This document shows, one piece after another, positions 1 through 8,126 of a stretch of DNA of 64,000 nt. The notes below the pieces were generated by a model. It ran no database searches. It saw only the letters and a program-made list of their open reading frames with translations, and was not told where the DNA came from. The first letter of the stretch is position 1. Each line of letters starts with the position of its first letter. Source of the stretch: Psychrilyobacter atlanticus DSM 19335 (lineage in GTDB: Bacteria; Fusobacteriota; Fusobacteriia; Fusobacteriales; Fusobacteriaceae); contig NZ_KE384547.1 of NCBI RefSeq assembly GCF_000426625.1, forward strand, positions 1,410,986 to 1,474,985, read 5' to 3'. The translations under genes were made by a program, and so were the position numbers.

Positions 1-47
1 ACAAATGAACCTACTGCTGTTTCATAAAATATATTTTTTATATCCAT
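1..47 (-). CDS. 5' end of an unidentified gene, cut by the window edge
   Basis: Only the first 15 codons lie in the window, reading MDIKNIFYETAVGSF. An AAGGAG ribosome-binding site sits 7 bases upstream of the ATG. The fragment is too short to assign a family. The strong Shine-Dalgarno sequence and the following 170-base AT-rich gap suggest a genuine gene start. Confidence 0.6.
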   Translation of the reverse strand, partial: MDIKNIFYETAVGSF

Positions 48-215
48 AATTTTACTCCTTTTTTTATTTAATAATATCTTTAAAATTTATTATTCAACAT
101 TAGATTACCACTTTAAAAATGTTTTGTAAATGTTTTTCTTTCTAATTATTTGAATATCAAATTAATGTATTTTTTAAAGTACAAATTTATTGTTACCTGA
201 TATTAAATTTTGGGT

Positions 216-244
216 TAGACAATAAAAATTAAAGATGCTACAAT
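216..244 (+). promoter_or_regulatory. Sigma-70-type promoter for a short leader transcript
   Basis: TAGACA (216-221) and TACAAT (239-244) are separated by exactly 17 bases. The transcript would begin near 251, just ahead of a small ORF and a terminator-like hairpin. Confidence 0.55.
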
Positions 245-276
245 CTAAAATATAAATAAAAAAGGAGGCGATAATA

Positions 277-309
277 ATGAAAAATTTAAGAGGTAGCAGT
301 ACAATTTAA
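277..309 (+). CDS. Possible 10-residue leader peptide
   Basis: An ATG preceded by AAAGGAGG at ideal distance opens a frame encoding MKNLRGSSTI and a stop. It lies between a promoter at 216-244 and a terminator-like structure at 428-503. This is the arrangement of a leader peptide or of a small RNA with a decoy ORF. The peptide has no run of a single amino acid that would show what it senses. No known family is recognised; only the strong ribosome-binding site supports translation. Confidence 0.35.
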   Translation: MKNLRGSSTI

Positions 310-427
310 TAAAAAGAGGATGTTTGATAAAACAATTATAACCATAGAACTTAACTTACTCATAGTATTTTTAGGTGCTTAAATTTATTGTTATTTATTC
401 AAGACAACTCTTTCTCAGGAGTTTAGG

Positions 428-503
428 TTTGTATCAATAGCTATTAGTTTAAGTAAATTAAAGTCTATTTAGATATTTCTAGATAGGCTTTTTTTGATAC
501 AAA
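428..503 (+). terminator. Extended hairpin with internal terminator stem
   Basis: An outer inverted repeat, TTTGTATCAA (about 428-437) with TTGATACAAA (about 494-503), encloses an inner stem. The inner stem pairs AGTCTATTTAGA with TCTAGATAGGCT and is followed by seven T. The inner part looks like a rho-independent terminator for the transcript starting near 251. The outer arms are an unusual addition. Confidence 0.55.
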
Positions 504-585
504 TTATTCCCCTAGAGTTTATACAAAGGAGGTATAGTAGAAAAAATTATTAGAAATACTTATTTATTAATTGAGGAGATGAAAT

Positions 586-1050
586 ATGAAAATAAAAAAA
601 ATAGAAAAAGAGACATTAAAAGATTATTTGGGATTAAAAAAAATTATAGTCGATTATTTTAAATATATATATAGGGGAGATATTCTATCGGGAAAAAAAT
701 ATAATTTCGAAGATCATGGAGAGCATGTCATGTCTTTAGTTACTGAAGATAATGATACAAATATGATGGTTGCTTCGGAAAATGGTATTATTCTAGGATT
801 TATCATGTATGATCGATATAATTTTAAAAAGACCGTTACTGGGAGAATTTGCGAATTATATGTGGATCCAAATGCCAGAAACACTAATATTGGCTCAAAG
901 CTGGTTACCCTGGTAGAAGAAGAATTAGCTACAAAATCATATTATATAACTGCTGATAAGGATGCTGTAAATTTTTGGAAGAAAAACGGATACCACCATA
1001 TTGACGAAACTGCTGACAACGGAAACAGGATTTTTATTAAAAATTTATAA
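586..1050 (+). CDS. GNAT-family N-acetyltransferase
   Basis: This 154-residue protein has the GNAT fold: a beta strand LYVDP at about 91-95, the acetyl-CoA loop RNTNIGSKL at about 98-106, and a C-terminal FWKKNGY motif typical of RimI-like enzymes. GNATs transfer acetyl from acetyl-CoA to an amine; the substrate here cannot be told. GAGGAG lies 7 bases before the ATG. It is monocistronic, following the leader/terminator at 251-503, which might attenuate it. Family assignment is firm; the specific role is unknown. Confidence 0.85.
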   Translation: MKIKKIEKETLKDYLGLKKIIVDYFKYIYRGDILSGKKYNFEDHGEHVMSLVTEDNDTNMMVASENGIILGFIMYDRYNFKKTVTGRICELYVDPNARNTNIGSKLVTLVEEELATKSYYITADKDAVNFWKKNGYHHIDETADNGNRIFIKNL

Positions 1051-1059
1051 AATCAATTA

Positions 1060-1192
1060 ATTAATAATAATGGGAGATGAAACCCAACTGTGAGCCTTTT
1101 TTAGGGTCTAAACTACTGTAATTAAACCTAAAATCATACCCTAAAAACGTCTATTGAGGAGACAGTTTGTCTTTTTGATAGACGTTCTGTCA
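1060..1192 (+). promoter_or_regulatory. Possible cobalamin-type riboswitch
   Basis: The stretch contains, in the order of the cobalamin aptamer, a GGGA...TGAAA...CCC segment, ACTGTGAGC, a long hairpin (TTTTAGGGT with ACCCTAAAA) and a GAGGAGACA box resembling the conserved B12 box. A closing hairpin ACGTCTAT/ATAGACGT surrounds the box. It precedes a DUF1007-NicO metal transporter pair, a typical target of B12 regulation. The P4/P5 portion is shorter than in canonical members, so this may be a divergent aptamer or another structured leader. Confidence 0.42.
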
Positions 1193-1366
1193 ATTGAATA
1201 TACAAGTTTAAAAATTTGTCCTCTAGCCCAATGTTTTCAATCGTTTGGTGACCTTCTTATTTAATGTATAACTATTTAAACTTTTAAGGAGAAAATCTAC
1301 AAGAAAAAGAGTCTCTCATGATATAATATTTGGAAATCTATAAGCTAGAGATTTAGGAGGAATAAA

Positions 1367-1933
1367 TTGAAAAAATTAATGATAACAATTTTCTTTATTG
1401 TAACCATAATGGCAGAAGCACATCCCCATGTATTTTTAGAAACCTTTGTAGAGCTTAAAATAGAGGATGACCTCTTAAAGGGAGTTAACTTTATCGTAAT
1501 TATGGATGAGATGAATAGTTTAATCTATCTTTCTCTTTACGATCTTGATAATGATGGGAATTTAAATGAAGCGGAATTTAAAGCTTTAGCTGATGAAAAT
1601 TTTGAAGGGATTAGCGGCAAAAACAGCCATTTCCATATAAAATATAACCAAAGCATTGTAGATATAGATGAATTTGTTATAAAAGATGTCTTTATGGATA
1701 ATAATAATCTTATTTATAAACTTTATATACCTTTTGAACTTAAAATAAATTCAGGAGATAAAATGAATATTTCTATCTATGATGAGGAATATTATTATGA
1801 TTATGTCTATGATAAAAATTATTTCTTAAAAAATAATATAGAAAGATTTTTAAAATACGATCTGATAGAAAACGAAAATGTCAGTTACTACATGGGAAAT
1901 CTTAATCCAGTTGAATTTGAGGTGAAGTTTTGA
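1367..1933 (+). CDS. DUF1007-family secreted protein, NicO partner
   Basis: The 188-residue product begins with a signal peptide ending near AEA, followed by HPHVFLETF, the hallmark of DUF1007 proteins. A D-x-D-x-D-G-like loop (DLDNDGNLNEAEF, about 59-71) resembles a calcium-binding EF loop and is common in this family. DUF1007 genes usually sit beside NicO/RcnA-type nickel or cobalt transporters, as here: the next gene overlaps by four bases. Translation starts at TTG, chosen because TAGGAGG lies 6 bases upstream. It is probably a periplasmic or exported accessory for metal uptake. Confidence 0.82.
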   Translation: MKKLMITIFFIVTIMAEAHPHVFLETFVELKIEDDLLKGVNFIVIMDEMNSLIYLSLYDLDNDGNLNEAEFKALADENFEGISGKNSHFHIKYNQSIVDIDEFVIKDVFMDNNNLIYKLYIPFELKINSGDKMNISIYDEEYYYDYVYDKNYFLKNNIERFLKYDLIENENVSYYMGNLNPVEFEVKF

Positions 1934-2700
1934 AAAAAAAAATAAAGTTAATATTACTTATAATCTTGTTTATGGGGTTGTTTTATATTTTTAAGAGTTA
2001 TAATCAATTAATTTTCAGAAAAATTGTTAATATTCAGAGAGAAATAGTTGCAAATATCAGCGGAAATTTTCGGGGTGATGGAAGTATTTACTTAGGTATA
2101 ATTACATTGTTTTTATACGGAGTGGTTCATTCTATAGGTCCTGGTCATGGGAAAATCATTTTATCTTCTGCTGTTCTTATCGAAAAAATAACTTTTAAAA
2201 AAATTATTTTTTTAGCTGGAATAATAGCATATTGTCAAGGAATCAGTACATTTATTTTATATAAGTTGTTTGCATTTATTGGAAAACAACTTTTACCTGT
2301 TTTGAATTTTAAAATTGAAAACCATGGTAGAACGATGACAGCGATATTACTAGTAATTATGGGGCTGTACCTATTCTATAAAGAATTTAAAAGAGAAAGT
2401 CATTCTTGCAGATCTTCTGCCAGCAAAAATATTTTTCTGGCTTCTTTTTTCCTAGGGATTGTTCCCTGCAGTGGAATATTAAACATATTACTTTTTTTAA
2501 ACATATTGAAATTAAGCCAGTATGGAGTTATTAGTATTTTAGCTGTTTGTACGGGAGTATTTATTACATTAGTTTTTAGTGGGCTGTTAAGCAATTTTTT
2601 TAGTAATGAGGTTATCAAAATTAAAGGGTCATTTATTGTATCCCTTAGATACATTGGAATTATAGTTATGATATTATATGGGATTAATATTATTGTTTAG
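1930..2700 (+). CDS. NicO-family nickel/cobalt transporter
   Basis: This 256-residue polytopic membrane protein carries HSIGPGHGK at residues 67-75, the metal-binding signature of NicO/RcnA transporters, with a signal-anchor and about six hydrophobic segments. It starts at a TTG that overlaps the stop of the DUF1007 gene, so the two are translationally coupled. Family members move Ni2+ or Co2+ across the inner membrane. The cobalamin-like leader upstream would fit cobalt uptake for B12. Direction and metal are inferred, not shown. A strong terminator follows. Confidence 0.85.
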   Translation: MKKKIKLILLIILFMGLFYIFKSYNQLIFRKIVNIQREIVANISGNFRGDGSIYLGIITLFLYGVVHSIGPGHGKIILSSAVLIEKITFKKIIFLAGIIAYCQGISTFILYKLFAFIGKQLLPVLNFKIENHGRTMTAILLVIMGLYLFYKEFKRESHSCRSSASKNIFLASFFLGIVPCSGILNILLFLNILKLSQYGVISILAVCTGVFITLVFSGLLSNFFSNEVIKIKGSFIVSLRYIGIIVMILYGINIIV

Positions 2701-2708
2701 ATTTAATT

Positions 2709-2751
2709 AAAAAGAGAGCATCTTAAAAATTTTAAGGTGTTCTCTTTTTTT
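2709..2751 (+). terminator. Rho-independent terminator after NicO gene
   Basis: AAAGAGAGCATCTTAAA pairs with TTTAAGGTGTTCTCTTT, followed by a T run. Confidence 0.85.
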
Positions 2752-2833
2752 AGAAGAATAATTTAAAACTCCTTTTCCTTATTTCTGATATTTATTATCT
2801 GAAAAGAAATGAAGAATAAATAAAATTCTAAGG

Positions 2834-2935
2834 ACGGACTCTGTTTCTTAGTGAGATGCCTGACGGACATGGTAGATCTGACGAAACTCGTAATACATCT
2901 ACTGAAAAGTTAAATAACATCTAGAAAAAGGATTA
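2834..2935 (+). ncRNA. Conserved structured element upstream of metK
   Basis: This segment is clearly related to the core of the 518-bp tandem repeats at 22.5-23.5 kb (there on the minus strand). Shared blocks include GTTTCTTAGTG, GCCTGACGGACATGGT, ACGAAACTCGTAA and ATAACATCT. A small hairpin covaries: CTC/GAG here against CCC/GGG in the repeats, around the same loop. A second hairpin ACGA-AAC-TCGT is shared. The metK promoter lies downstream, so this may be an independent RNA rather than a metK leader. No SAM riboswitch consensus is visible. Confidence 0.5.
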
Positions 2936-3046
2936 CTCTCTTTAATTATAGAGTTTTAGTGTGTCTCTATAGAGATCCGCGTTCTATGAATTAGTATAAG
3001 TTGACGGTAAAAGACAGGAGGAAAAATCATATATAAATAATATTTA

Positions 3047-3093
3047 TTGACAAAACCAGAATAAATTACTATAGTTTAAACGTGCATATGCAC
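3047..3093 (+). promoter_or_regulatory. metK promoter with downstream palindrome
   Basis: TTGACA (3047-3052) and TATAGT (3070-3075) have a 17-base spacer. Immediately after the expected start is the perfect 12-base palindrome GTGCATATGCAC (3082-3093), placed like an operator. Confidence 0.75.
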
Positions 3094-3153
3094 AATACTT
3101 GTAAGAGTTATTAAAATATTATTCATAAAAGTTTATACGGAGATGATCAACAG

Positions 3154-4308
3154 ATGGAAAAGAAAATATTATTTACTTCGGAGTATGTATCACCGGGACA
3201 CCCGGATAAAATTTCAGATCAAATATCAGATGCAGTATTAGATGTCTGCTTAAAAGGTGACCCAAATTCCAGAGTAGCCTGTGAAGTTTTCTGTACAACA
3301 GGACAAGTTGTGGTAGGAGGAGAGATTACTACCAGCACTTATGTAGATGTTCAGAAAATTGTAAGGGAAAAGATCAAGGAGATAGGGTATGAGGAAGGGA
3401 TGGGATTTGATTCAAATTGCGGAGTGATAAACTTAATTTGTTCCCAATCACCTGATATTGCCATGGGTGTAGATAAAGGGGGAGCAGGAGATCAGGGAAT
3501 AATGTTTGGAGGAGCTGTGAGAGAAACTCCAGAGCTTATGCCCTTGGCATTGGTTCTCTCTAGGGAGATTATTAAAAGATTAACTCAAATGACCAGATCA
3601 AAGGAAATTACTTGGGCAAGACCTGATGCCAAATCACAGATAACTCTGGCTTACGATGAAGATGGAAATATTGATTATGTTGATACAGTAGTAGTATCTG
3701 TACAGCATCACCCAGAAGTGACACAGAGTGAAATACATAAAACGATCATAGAGGAGGTAGTCAACCCTGTTCTAAAAAAATATAAGATAGATCCGGAAGG
3801 TGTAAGACATTATCATATCAATCCTACAGGAAGATTTGTAATAGGGGGCCCCCATGGAGATGTAGGACTTACAGGAAGAAAAATAATTGTAGATACTTAT
3901 GGGGGATATTTCAGACATGGAGGAGGAGCATTCTCCGGAAAGGATCCTTCCAAGGTAGACAGATCTGCAGCATATGCAGCAAGATGGGTTGCAAAAAATA
4001 TCGTAGGAGCAGATCTTGCAGAAAAATGTGAGGTGCAGCTATCCTATGCAATCGGTGTAGCAGAACCGACCTCTATAAAGATAGATTCTTTCGGAACCGG
4101 TAAAATTAGTGACATAGAGATGGCTGATATTGTAAAAAATACATTTGATCTTACCCCTAAAGGGATAGAAAATGACCTTGAATTAAGAAGCGGAAACTTT
4201 AACTATCAGGATTTAGCTGCATTTGGTCATATTGGAAGAACAGACATAGATCTTCCCTGGGAAAGATTAAATAGAGTAGACCTAGTTAAATTTCAGCTAA
4301 AAAAATAA
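3154..4308 (+). CDS. metK: S-adenosylmethionine synthetase
   Basis: This 384-residue enzyme makes S-adenosylmethionine from methionine and ATP. Diagnostic motifs are GHPDK near residue 16, the ATP loop GAGDQG near 116, and [19 protein letters not shown] in the C-terminal half. Length and motifs are normal for bacterial MetK. GGAGATGA precedes the ATG by about a dozen bases. It has its own consensus promoter and is followed after 25 bases by an IscU/NifU-like gene, probably in one operon. Assignment is very secure. Confidence 0.98.
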   Translation: MEKKILFTSEYVSPGHPDKISDQISDAVLDVCLKGDPNSRVACEVFCTTGQVVVGGEITTSTYVDVQKIVREKIKEIGYEEGMGFDSNCGVINLICSQSPDIAMGVDKGGAGDQGIMFGGAVRETPELMPLALVLSREIIKRLTQMTRSKEITWARPDAKSQITLAYDEDGNIDYVDTVVVSVQHHPEVTQSEIHKTIIEEVVNPVLKKYKIDPEGVRHYHINPTGRFVIGGPHGDVGLTGRKIIVDTYGGYFRHGGGAFSGKDPSKVDRSAAYAARWVAKNIVGADLAEKCEVQLSYAIGVAEPTSIKIDSFGTGKISDIEMADIVKNTFDLTPKGIENDLELRSGNFNYQDLAAFGHIGRTDIDLPWERLNRVDLVKFQLKK

Positions 4309-4333
4309 AATAAAAGACAGGGAGTGATAATAG

Positions 4334-4732
4334 ATGACATCTACAGAAGAAATAATGGCTAATTTGATGTATACAAAAAAATTAATGGATCATTTTATGA
4401 ATCCTAGAAACGTTGGAGTAATTGAAAACCCTGATGGATATGCAAAAGTAGGAAGCCCGTCTTGTGGAGATATGATGGAAATTTTCTTAAAGATAGAAGA
4501 TGAAATAATCATCGATGCAAAATTTAGAACATTTGGATGTGCATCAGCTATTGCCTCCTCATCTGTGACAACAGAGATGATCTTAAATAAAACTATAGAA
4601 GAAGCATTACAATTGACAAATAAATCTATTGCACAAAATTTAGACGGATTACCAGCATCAAAATTACATTGTTCAGTCTTAGCTGAAGAAGTTATAAATG
4701 CAGCAATAGAGGATTATACTTCTAAAAGATAA
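4334..4732 (+). CDS. IscU/NifU-type iron-sulfur cluster scaffold
   Basis: The 132-residue protein matches the NifU N-terminal domain: MDHFMNPRNVG, then the three ligand cysteines in SCGD (C44), GCAS (C69) and HCS (C113). Such proteins assemble [2Fe-2S] or [4Fe-4S] clusters with a cysteine desulfurase and pass them to apo-proteins. No desulfurase gene is in the window. The gene follows metK closely with GGGAG before its ATG. It has about ten extra N-terminal residues relative to the usual start. Confidence 0.92.
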   Translation: MTSTEEIMANLMYTKKLMDHFMNPRNVGVIENPDGYAKVGSPSCGDMMEIFLKIEDEIIIDAKFRTFGCASAIASSSVTTEMILNKTIEEALQLTNKSIAQNLDGLPASKLHCSVLAEEVINAAIEDYTSKR

Positions 4733-4754
4733 AAAAATTGACTTGAGTTCATTA

Positions 4755-4802
4755 GAGCCTAAAAAAAGGACAGTAAATTTACTGTCCTGGCTCTATATAT
4801 TT
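4755..4802 (+). terminator. Bidirectional terminator between convergent genes
   Basis: The perfect inverted repeat GGACAGTAAATTTACTGTCC, inside an outer AGAGCC/GGCTCT stem, lies between the iscU-like gene and the minus-strand YwqK-like gene. Confidence 0.75.
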
Positions 4803-4810
4803 TATTTTTT

Positions 4811-5188
4811 TTAATGACCAAACTTTGATATAGTCCCATCGTCAATACTTTCCCCATCTTTATAGTTTGTTTTCCATTTGACTTCCCCGTCTTTATAATA
4901 AGTAGTCCATTCTCCATCTTTCCTTCCGTTTTTATAATTCCCTTTAAGTTTAATTTTTTCAGCCTTATAATAGGTTACCCATTCTCCATCTTTTTTCCCG
5001 TTTTTAAAACTTCCTTTATATATAGCTTTTCCATTTTCACAATAAGCAGCCACCTTGGTATCTGTAAATTTGCTTCTAAAACTTCTTTTTTCTTTAGTGT
5101 CTTTGCTTTCTAATTGGTTTTGACCCATTGATTTACTATAATTTACTAAACTCATACTAATCATCAATATTAATATTATTTTTTTCAT
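4811..5188 (-). CDS. YwqK-family MORN-like repeat protein (exported)
   Basis: The protein has an N-terminal signal peptide and three tandem repeats of the type NGKxxGxWxxYYKxGExKxKxNYK, the MORN_2 signature annotated as YwqK-family antitoxin. The start chosen (MKKIILIL) has GGGAGAGAGG directly upstream; an ATG five codons earlier lacks a ribosome-binding site. A close paralog lies at 21776-22141 and a third relative at 30393-30881. Despite the family name, no toxin gene is adjacent and the signal peptide suggests an envelope location, so function is unassigned. Confidence 0.75.
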   Translation of the reverse strand: MKKIILILMISMSLVNYSKSMGQNQLESKDTKEKRSFRSKFTDTKVAAYCENGKAIYKGSFKNGKKDGEWVTYYKAEKIKLKGNYKNGRKDGEWTTYYKDGEVKWKTNYKDGESIDDGTISKFGH

Positions 5189-5203
5189 CCCTCTCTCCCC
5201 CAT

Positions 5204-5506
5204 TGTATTCTCTTGTAACCAGATACCCCTATTTAAGTCTGCCTTGAAATAACAATAAAATCAAATTTTTAAATTTATTTATAGGCTCTTAAAAGTTTAA
5301 ACAATATTAGGTACTTATATAAAAAATTAAAGTACTCAACTAAAAATGATATTGAAATTAACAAAGACTCTCATTATGGTACACTCTAACTAATATTGCA
5401 GGGTAATAATTTATTCTTTTCTCCTCTATCTTAACCATCTCAACTTATTTTTAAATACTAAAGTCTCTAACAAACCATGATTATACCAAAAAAATAGTCA
5501 AAATAG
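5204..5506. other. Intergenic stretch without a recognised feature
   Basis: This AT-rich gap between the divergent YwqK-like and BCCT genes has no ORF with a ribosome-binding site, and I see no repeat. It should contain the promoter of the minus-strand gene, but none is convincing. Confidence 0.4.
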
Positions 5507-5535
5507 TTGATTTAGTGGGACAAATATAGTATAAT
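5507..5535 (+). promoter_or_regulatory. Promoter for the BCCT leader transcript
   Basis: TTGATT (5507-5512), a 17-base spacer and TATAAT (5530-5535) form a strong promoter about 275 bases upstream of the transporter start codon. Confidence 0.75.
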
Positions 5536-5542
5536 ACTAAAG

Positions 5543-5796
5543 AATACGATATGAAGTAAATTAAATGATTACTTAATTGGCGAGGTTTATAATGTTTTAT
5601 ATAGTGTAGATGCAAACCAATTGAACAAAAAAGAAAAATTTAACTTGAAAAATATTTATAGAACTGGGGTTTATTCAGGGTCTCTTTTGAGGCAATGTAT
5701 TATGCTACTTATGTGGCATATTGTGAGTCTATTAGACGAAACTTAAACACTCTAACTCTATTACCTTTATGGTAGTAGAATTAGAGTGTTTTTTTG
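5543..5796 (+). promoter_or_regulatory. Structured leader with terminator, candidate riboswitch
   Basis: The roughly 250-base untranslated leader contains AATTGG/CCAATT flanking GGTTT/AAACC, then a long imperfect hairpin CAATGTATTATGC / GGCATATTG. It ends in a strong terminator, AACACTCTAACTCTATTACC with its complement and a T7 run at about 5745-5795. The terminator ends only about 10 bases before the gene's AGGAGG, so it must be conditional for the gene to be expressed. No T-box, ydaO, glycine or other familiar consensus is recognised. Confidence 0.6.
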
Positions 5797-5812
5797 TTAT
5801 TAGGAGGAAAAA

Positions 5813-7516
5813 ATGGAGAAAAAAAAGAAAACAGTACAAAAATCAAAAACAAGGTTAAAAAAACCAAAGTTTGAAACTGATAAACTAAAAGGAAAGACAA
5901 AATTATTACATTCTAGAAATATTAATAAGTGGGGATTTGATTTTCACCCGCAAGTATCTATTATTTCTGGATTATTGGTTTTATTCTTTATAGGATCTAC
6001 TTTAAAAGACCCAATCAGGGTAAATGAAGTTTTAAGTGGGATTAAAGATAATATAACCAACAATTGGAATTGGTTTTTTATTATAAGTGCAAATATATTT
6101 TTGGTATTTCCTATCTATCTTATGTTTAGTAAATTAGGAGAGGTTCGATTAGGAGGACCCAAGGCAAAACCAGAATATACTAATTTTGGATGGTATTCTA
6201 TGCTTATAAGTGCTGGAATGGGTATCGGACTTATGTTCTGGAGTGTAGGAGAACCTCTTTACCACGCCACCGGTAAAATGCCCATAACCGATGGGAATTC
6301 TATTGGAGAAGCTTTAGGAGTAACTTTTTATCATTGGGGGTTTCACCCGTGGGGGATCTATGCTTTGGTAGCTCTATCTTTAGCATTTTTTGCATATAAC
6401 AGAGGGTTACCTCTTTCTTTAAGGTCTGTTTTTTACCCGATATTTAAAGACAAGGTCTTTGGATGGATAGGAGATGTCATAGATATAACTGCTGTAATTT
6501 CATGTCTTTTTGGACTGGCTACTTCCCTTGGATTTGGTTCTCAGCAAATAAATGCAGGATTAAATTTTTTATTTGGGATCCCTCAATCACCGAAAATCCA
6601 AGTGTTGATTATAGTTGTTATCACACTTATAGCAACTATCTCTGTTGTTTCTGGAATAGGAAAAGGGGTTAGGATCCTTTCGGAATTAAATATGAAAGTT
6701 GCTACTGTTTTTCTTATTATGATTATAGTTTTAGGTCCGACCCTTTATATTGTAAGAGCTTTTAATAATGGATTGGGATTTTATCTGAATAATTTAATCT
6801 CAATAAGTTTCTTTACTGAAAATGGAAATAAGTGGCAGGGTTCATGGACTATTTTCTATTGGGCATGGTGGATTTCATGGTCTCCATTTGTAGGAATGTT
6901 TATCGCGAGAATCTCAAAAGGAAGAACAGTCAGAGAATTTATACTAGCCATTCTTATAGTGCCAACATTATTAAGTTTTATCTGGATGTCCGCTTTTGGT
7001 GGAACAGCCTTATTCCAAAACAGTATAGATGGTGGAGCTTTATTAGATGCAGTTAATAATAATGTAGCGACTTCATTGTTCGCAATGATTCAAAATTTAG
7101 ATATTTCTTCATCTTTTAAAATGATTCTTTCAATAACTGGTACATTCTTAGTTATATCATTCTTCGTCACTTCATCAGATTCAGGATCTCTTGTGGTTGA
7201 CAACCTAACTTCTGGAGGAAAGACAGACTCTCCTATTTCTCAGAGAATATTCTGGGCTATGATGCAGGGAACTATAGCGGCAGCACTTTTAATTGCCGGA
7301 GGAAGCGAGGCCCTGAGTGCGCTTCAAACAGGTGTAATCATTTCGGGTCTGCCCTTTACAGTGATGCTCCTTGCTATGACTTATAGTTTACATATAGGTC
7401 TTCGAGATGACTTAAAAAAACTTAAACAATATAGAAGTGATAAACTTCTAAACAAAATGTTTAACGAGAAAATATACGGTGAATTTGAAAAAGATGAATC
7501 GGTCAAAGAAATTTAA
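5813..7516 (+). CDS. BCCT-family betaine/choline/carnitine transporter
   Basis: This 567-residue carrier has the family signature GMGIGLMFWSVGEP at residues 135-148 and the substrate-site segment WAWWISWSPFVGMF near 342-355, with about twelve hydrophobic helices. BCCT proteins import compatible solutes such as glycine betaine using a Na+ or H+ gradient. The GMG motif is of the sodium-coupled betaine type (GMGIG as in BetP/OpuD). The first 38 residues are strongly basic, as in osmosensing N-termini. AGGAGG precedes the ATG. The attenuated leader implies regulation by transcript termination. Substrate is inferred. Confidence 0.93.
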   Translation: MEKKKKTVQKSKTRLKKPKFETDKLKGKTKLLHSRNINKWGFDFHPQVSIISGLLVLFFIGSTLKDPIRVNEVLSGIKDNITNNWNWFFIISANIFLVFPIYLMFSKLGEVRLGGPKAKPEYTNFGWYSMLISAGMGIGLMFWSVGEPLYHATGKMPITDGNSIGEALGVTFYHWGFHPWGIYALVALSLAFFAYNRGLPLSLRSVFYPIFKDKVFGWIGDVIDITAVISCLFGLATSLGFGSQQINAGLNFLFGIPQSPKIQVLIIVVITLIATISVVSGIGKGVRILSELNMKVATVFLIMIIVLGPTLYIVRAFNNGLGFYLNNLISISFFTENGNKWQGSWTIFYWAWWISWSPFVGMFIARISKGRTVREFILAILIVPTLLSFIWMSAFGGTALFQNSIDGGALLDAVNNNVATSLFAMIQNLDISSSFKMILSITGTFLVISFFVTSSDSGSLVVDNLTSGGKTDSPISQRIFWAMMQGTIAAALLIAGGSEALSALQTGVIISGLPFTVMLLAMTYSLHIGLRDDLKKLKQYRSDKLLNKMFNEKIYGEFEKDESVKEI

Positions 7517-7531
7517 ATCAAAAATTGAGTA

Positions 7532-7564
7532 AAGAAAGCCAGGGAATTATTCCCTGGCTTTTAA
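7532..7564 (+). terminator. Terminator between convergent BCCT and GNAT genes
   Basis: AAAGCCAGGGAAT pairs with ATTCCCTGGCTTT, followed by TTAATT; it probably works in both directions. Confidence 0.85.
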
Positions 7565-8055
7565 TTAATAGTTATCCAATATCTTTTGCTCCCATCTATT
7601 ATATTTTCAAGAATTCCTCTATTCCCTTCTATAATCTTTTGAGAACCTTTATTATCAATATCACATGTAATTAAGACTTTATCCATCCCTTCTTCCCTCA
7701 AAAGGTCTAAACACAATCCAAGCATTTTTTGCCCATAACCTTTTTTTCTATAGTCTTTTTTTATATAATACCCAATGTGTCCTCCTCTCTTAACTAGAGG
7801 TTCACTGATTCGTCTTCTAAGAACAATCAGTCCACACGGAATTTCATCCACATAAAGCCAATAATTTGTTTGTGGAACTCTTCCATTTTTTAAATTAATT
7901 CCTAAATCTTCATTGTATTTGTCCTCTAAATATTTGGGGAATTCTTCAGTAGTCATAGAATCCAATAATCCCCACTCTTCTTTAACTGTTTCTTGAAGTA
8001 AATTAAAAATTTCAATCGGTTCTTCTAATTCTAATTTTTTTAGATAGATCTCCAT
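7561..8055 (-). CDS. GNAT-family N-acetyltransferase
   Basis: The 164-residue protein has the GNAT core HIGYYIKKDYRKKGYGQKML (about 92-111), containing the R/K-x-x-G-Y-G acetyl-CoA loop, and a C-terminal NKGSQKIIEGN motif. It resembles the YdfB/spermidine-type branch that recognises small amines, but substrate is unknown. It is the downstream partner of another GNAT gene 71 bases upstream on the same strand, so the two may be cotranscribed. Confidence 0.85.
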   Translation of the reverse strand: MEIYLKKLELEEPIEIFNLLQETVKEEWGLLDSMTTEEFPKYLEDKYNEDLGINLKNGRVPQTNYWLYVDEIPCGLIVLRRRISEPLVKRGGHIGYYIKKDYRKKGYGQKMLGLCLDLLREEGMDKVLITCDIDNKGSQKIIEGNRGILENIIDGSKRYWITIN

Positions 8056-8126
8056 CTTCCCTTCCCCCTATTAATTAATTATTAGAGTATACTACATAAA
8101 TAAAAAAGGGCAAATAAATTTCCTTA

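Noticed and set aside
2834-3046. SAM riboswitch upstream of metK
   Set aside because: No SAM-I, SAM-II or SAM-IV conserved blocks are seen and the consensus metK promoter lies downstream of the structured segment.
5543-5796. T-box leader upstream of the BCCT gene
   Set aside because: The T-box core GGTGG-ACCGCG and Stem I motifs are absent, and the target is an osmolyte transporter.
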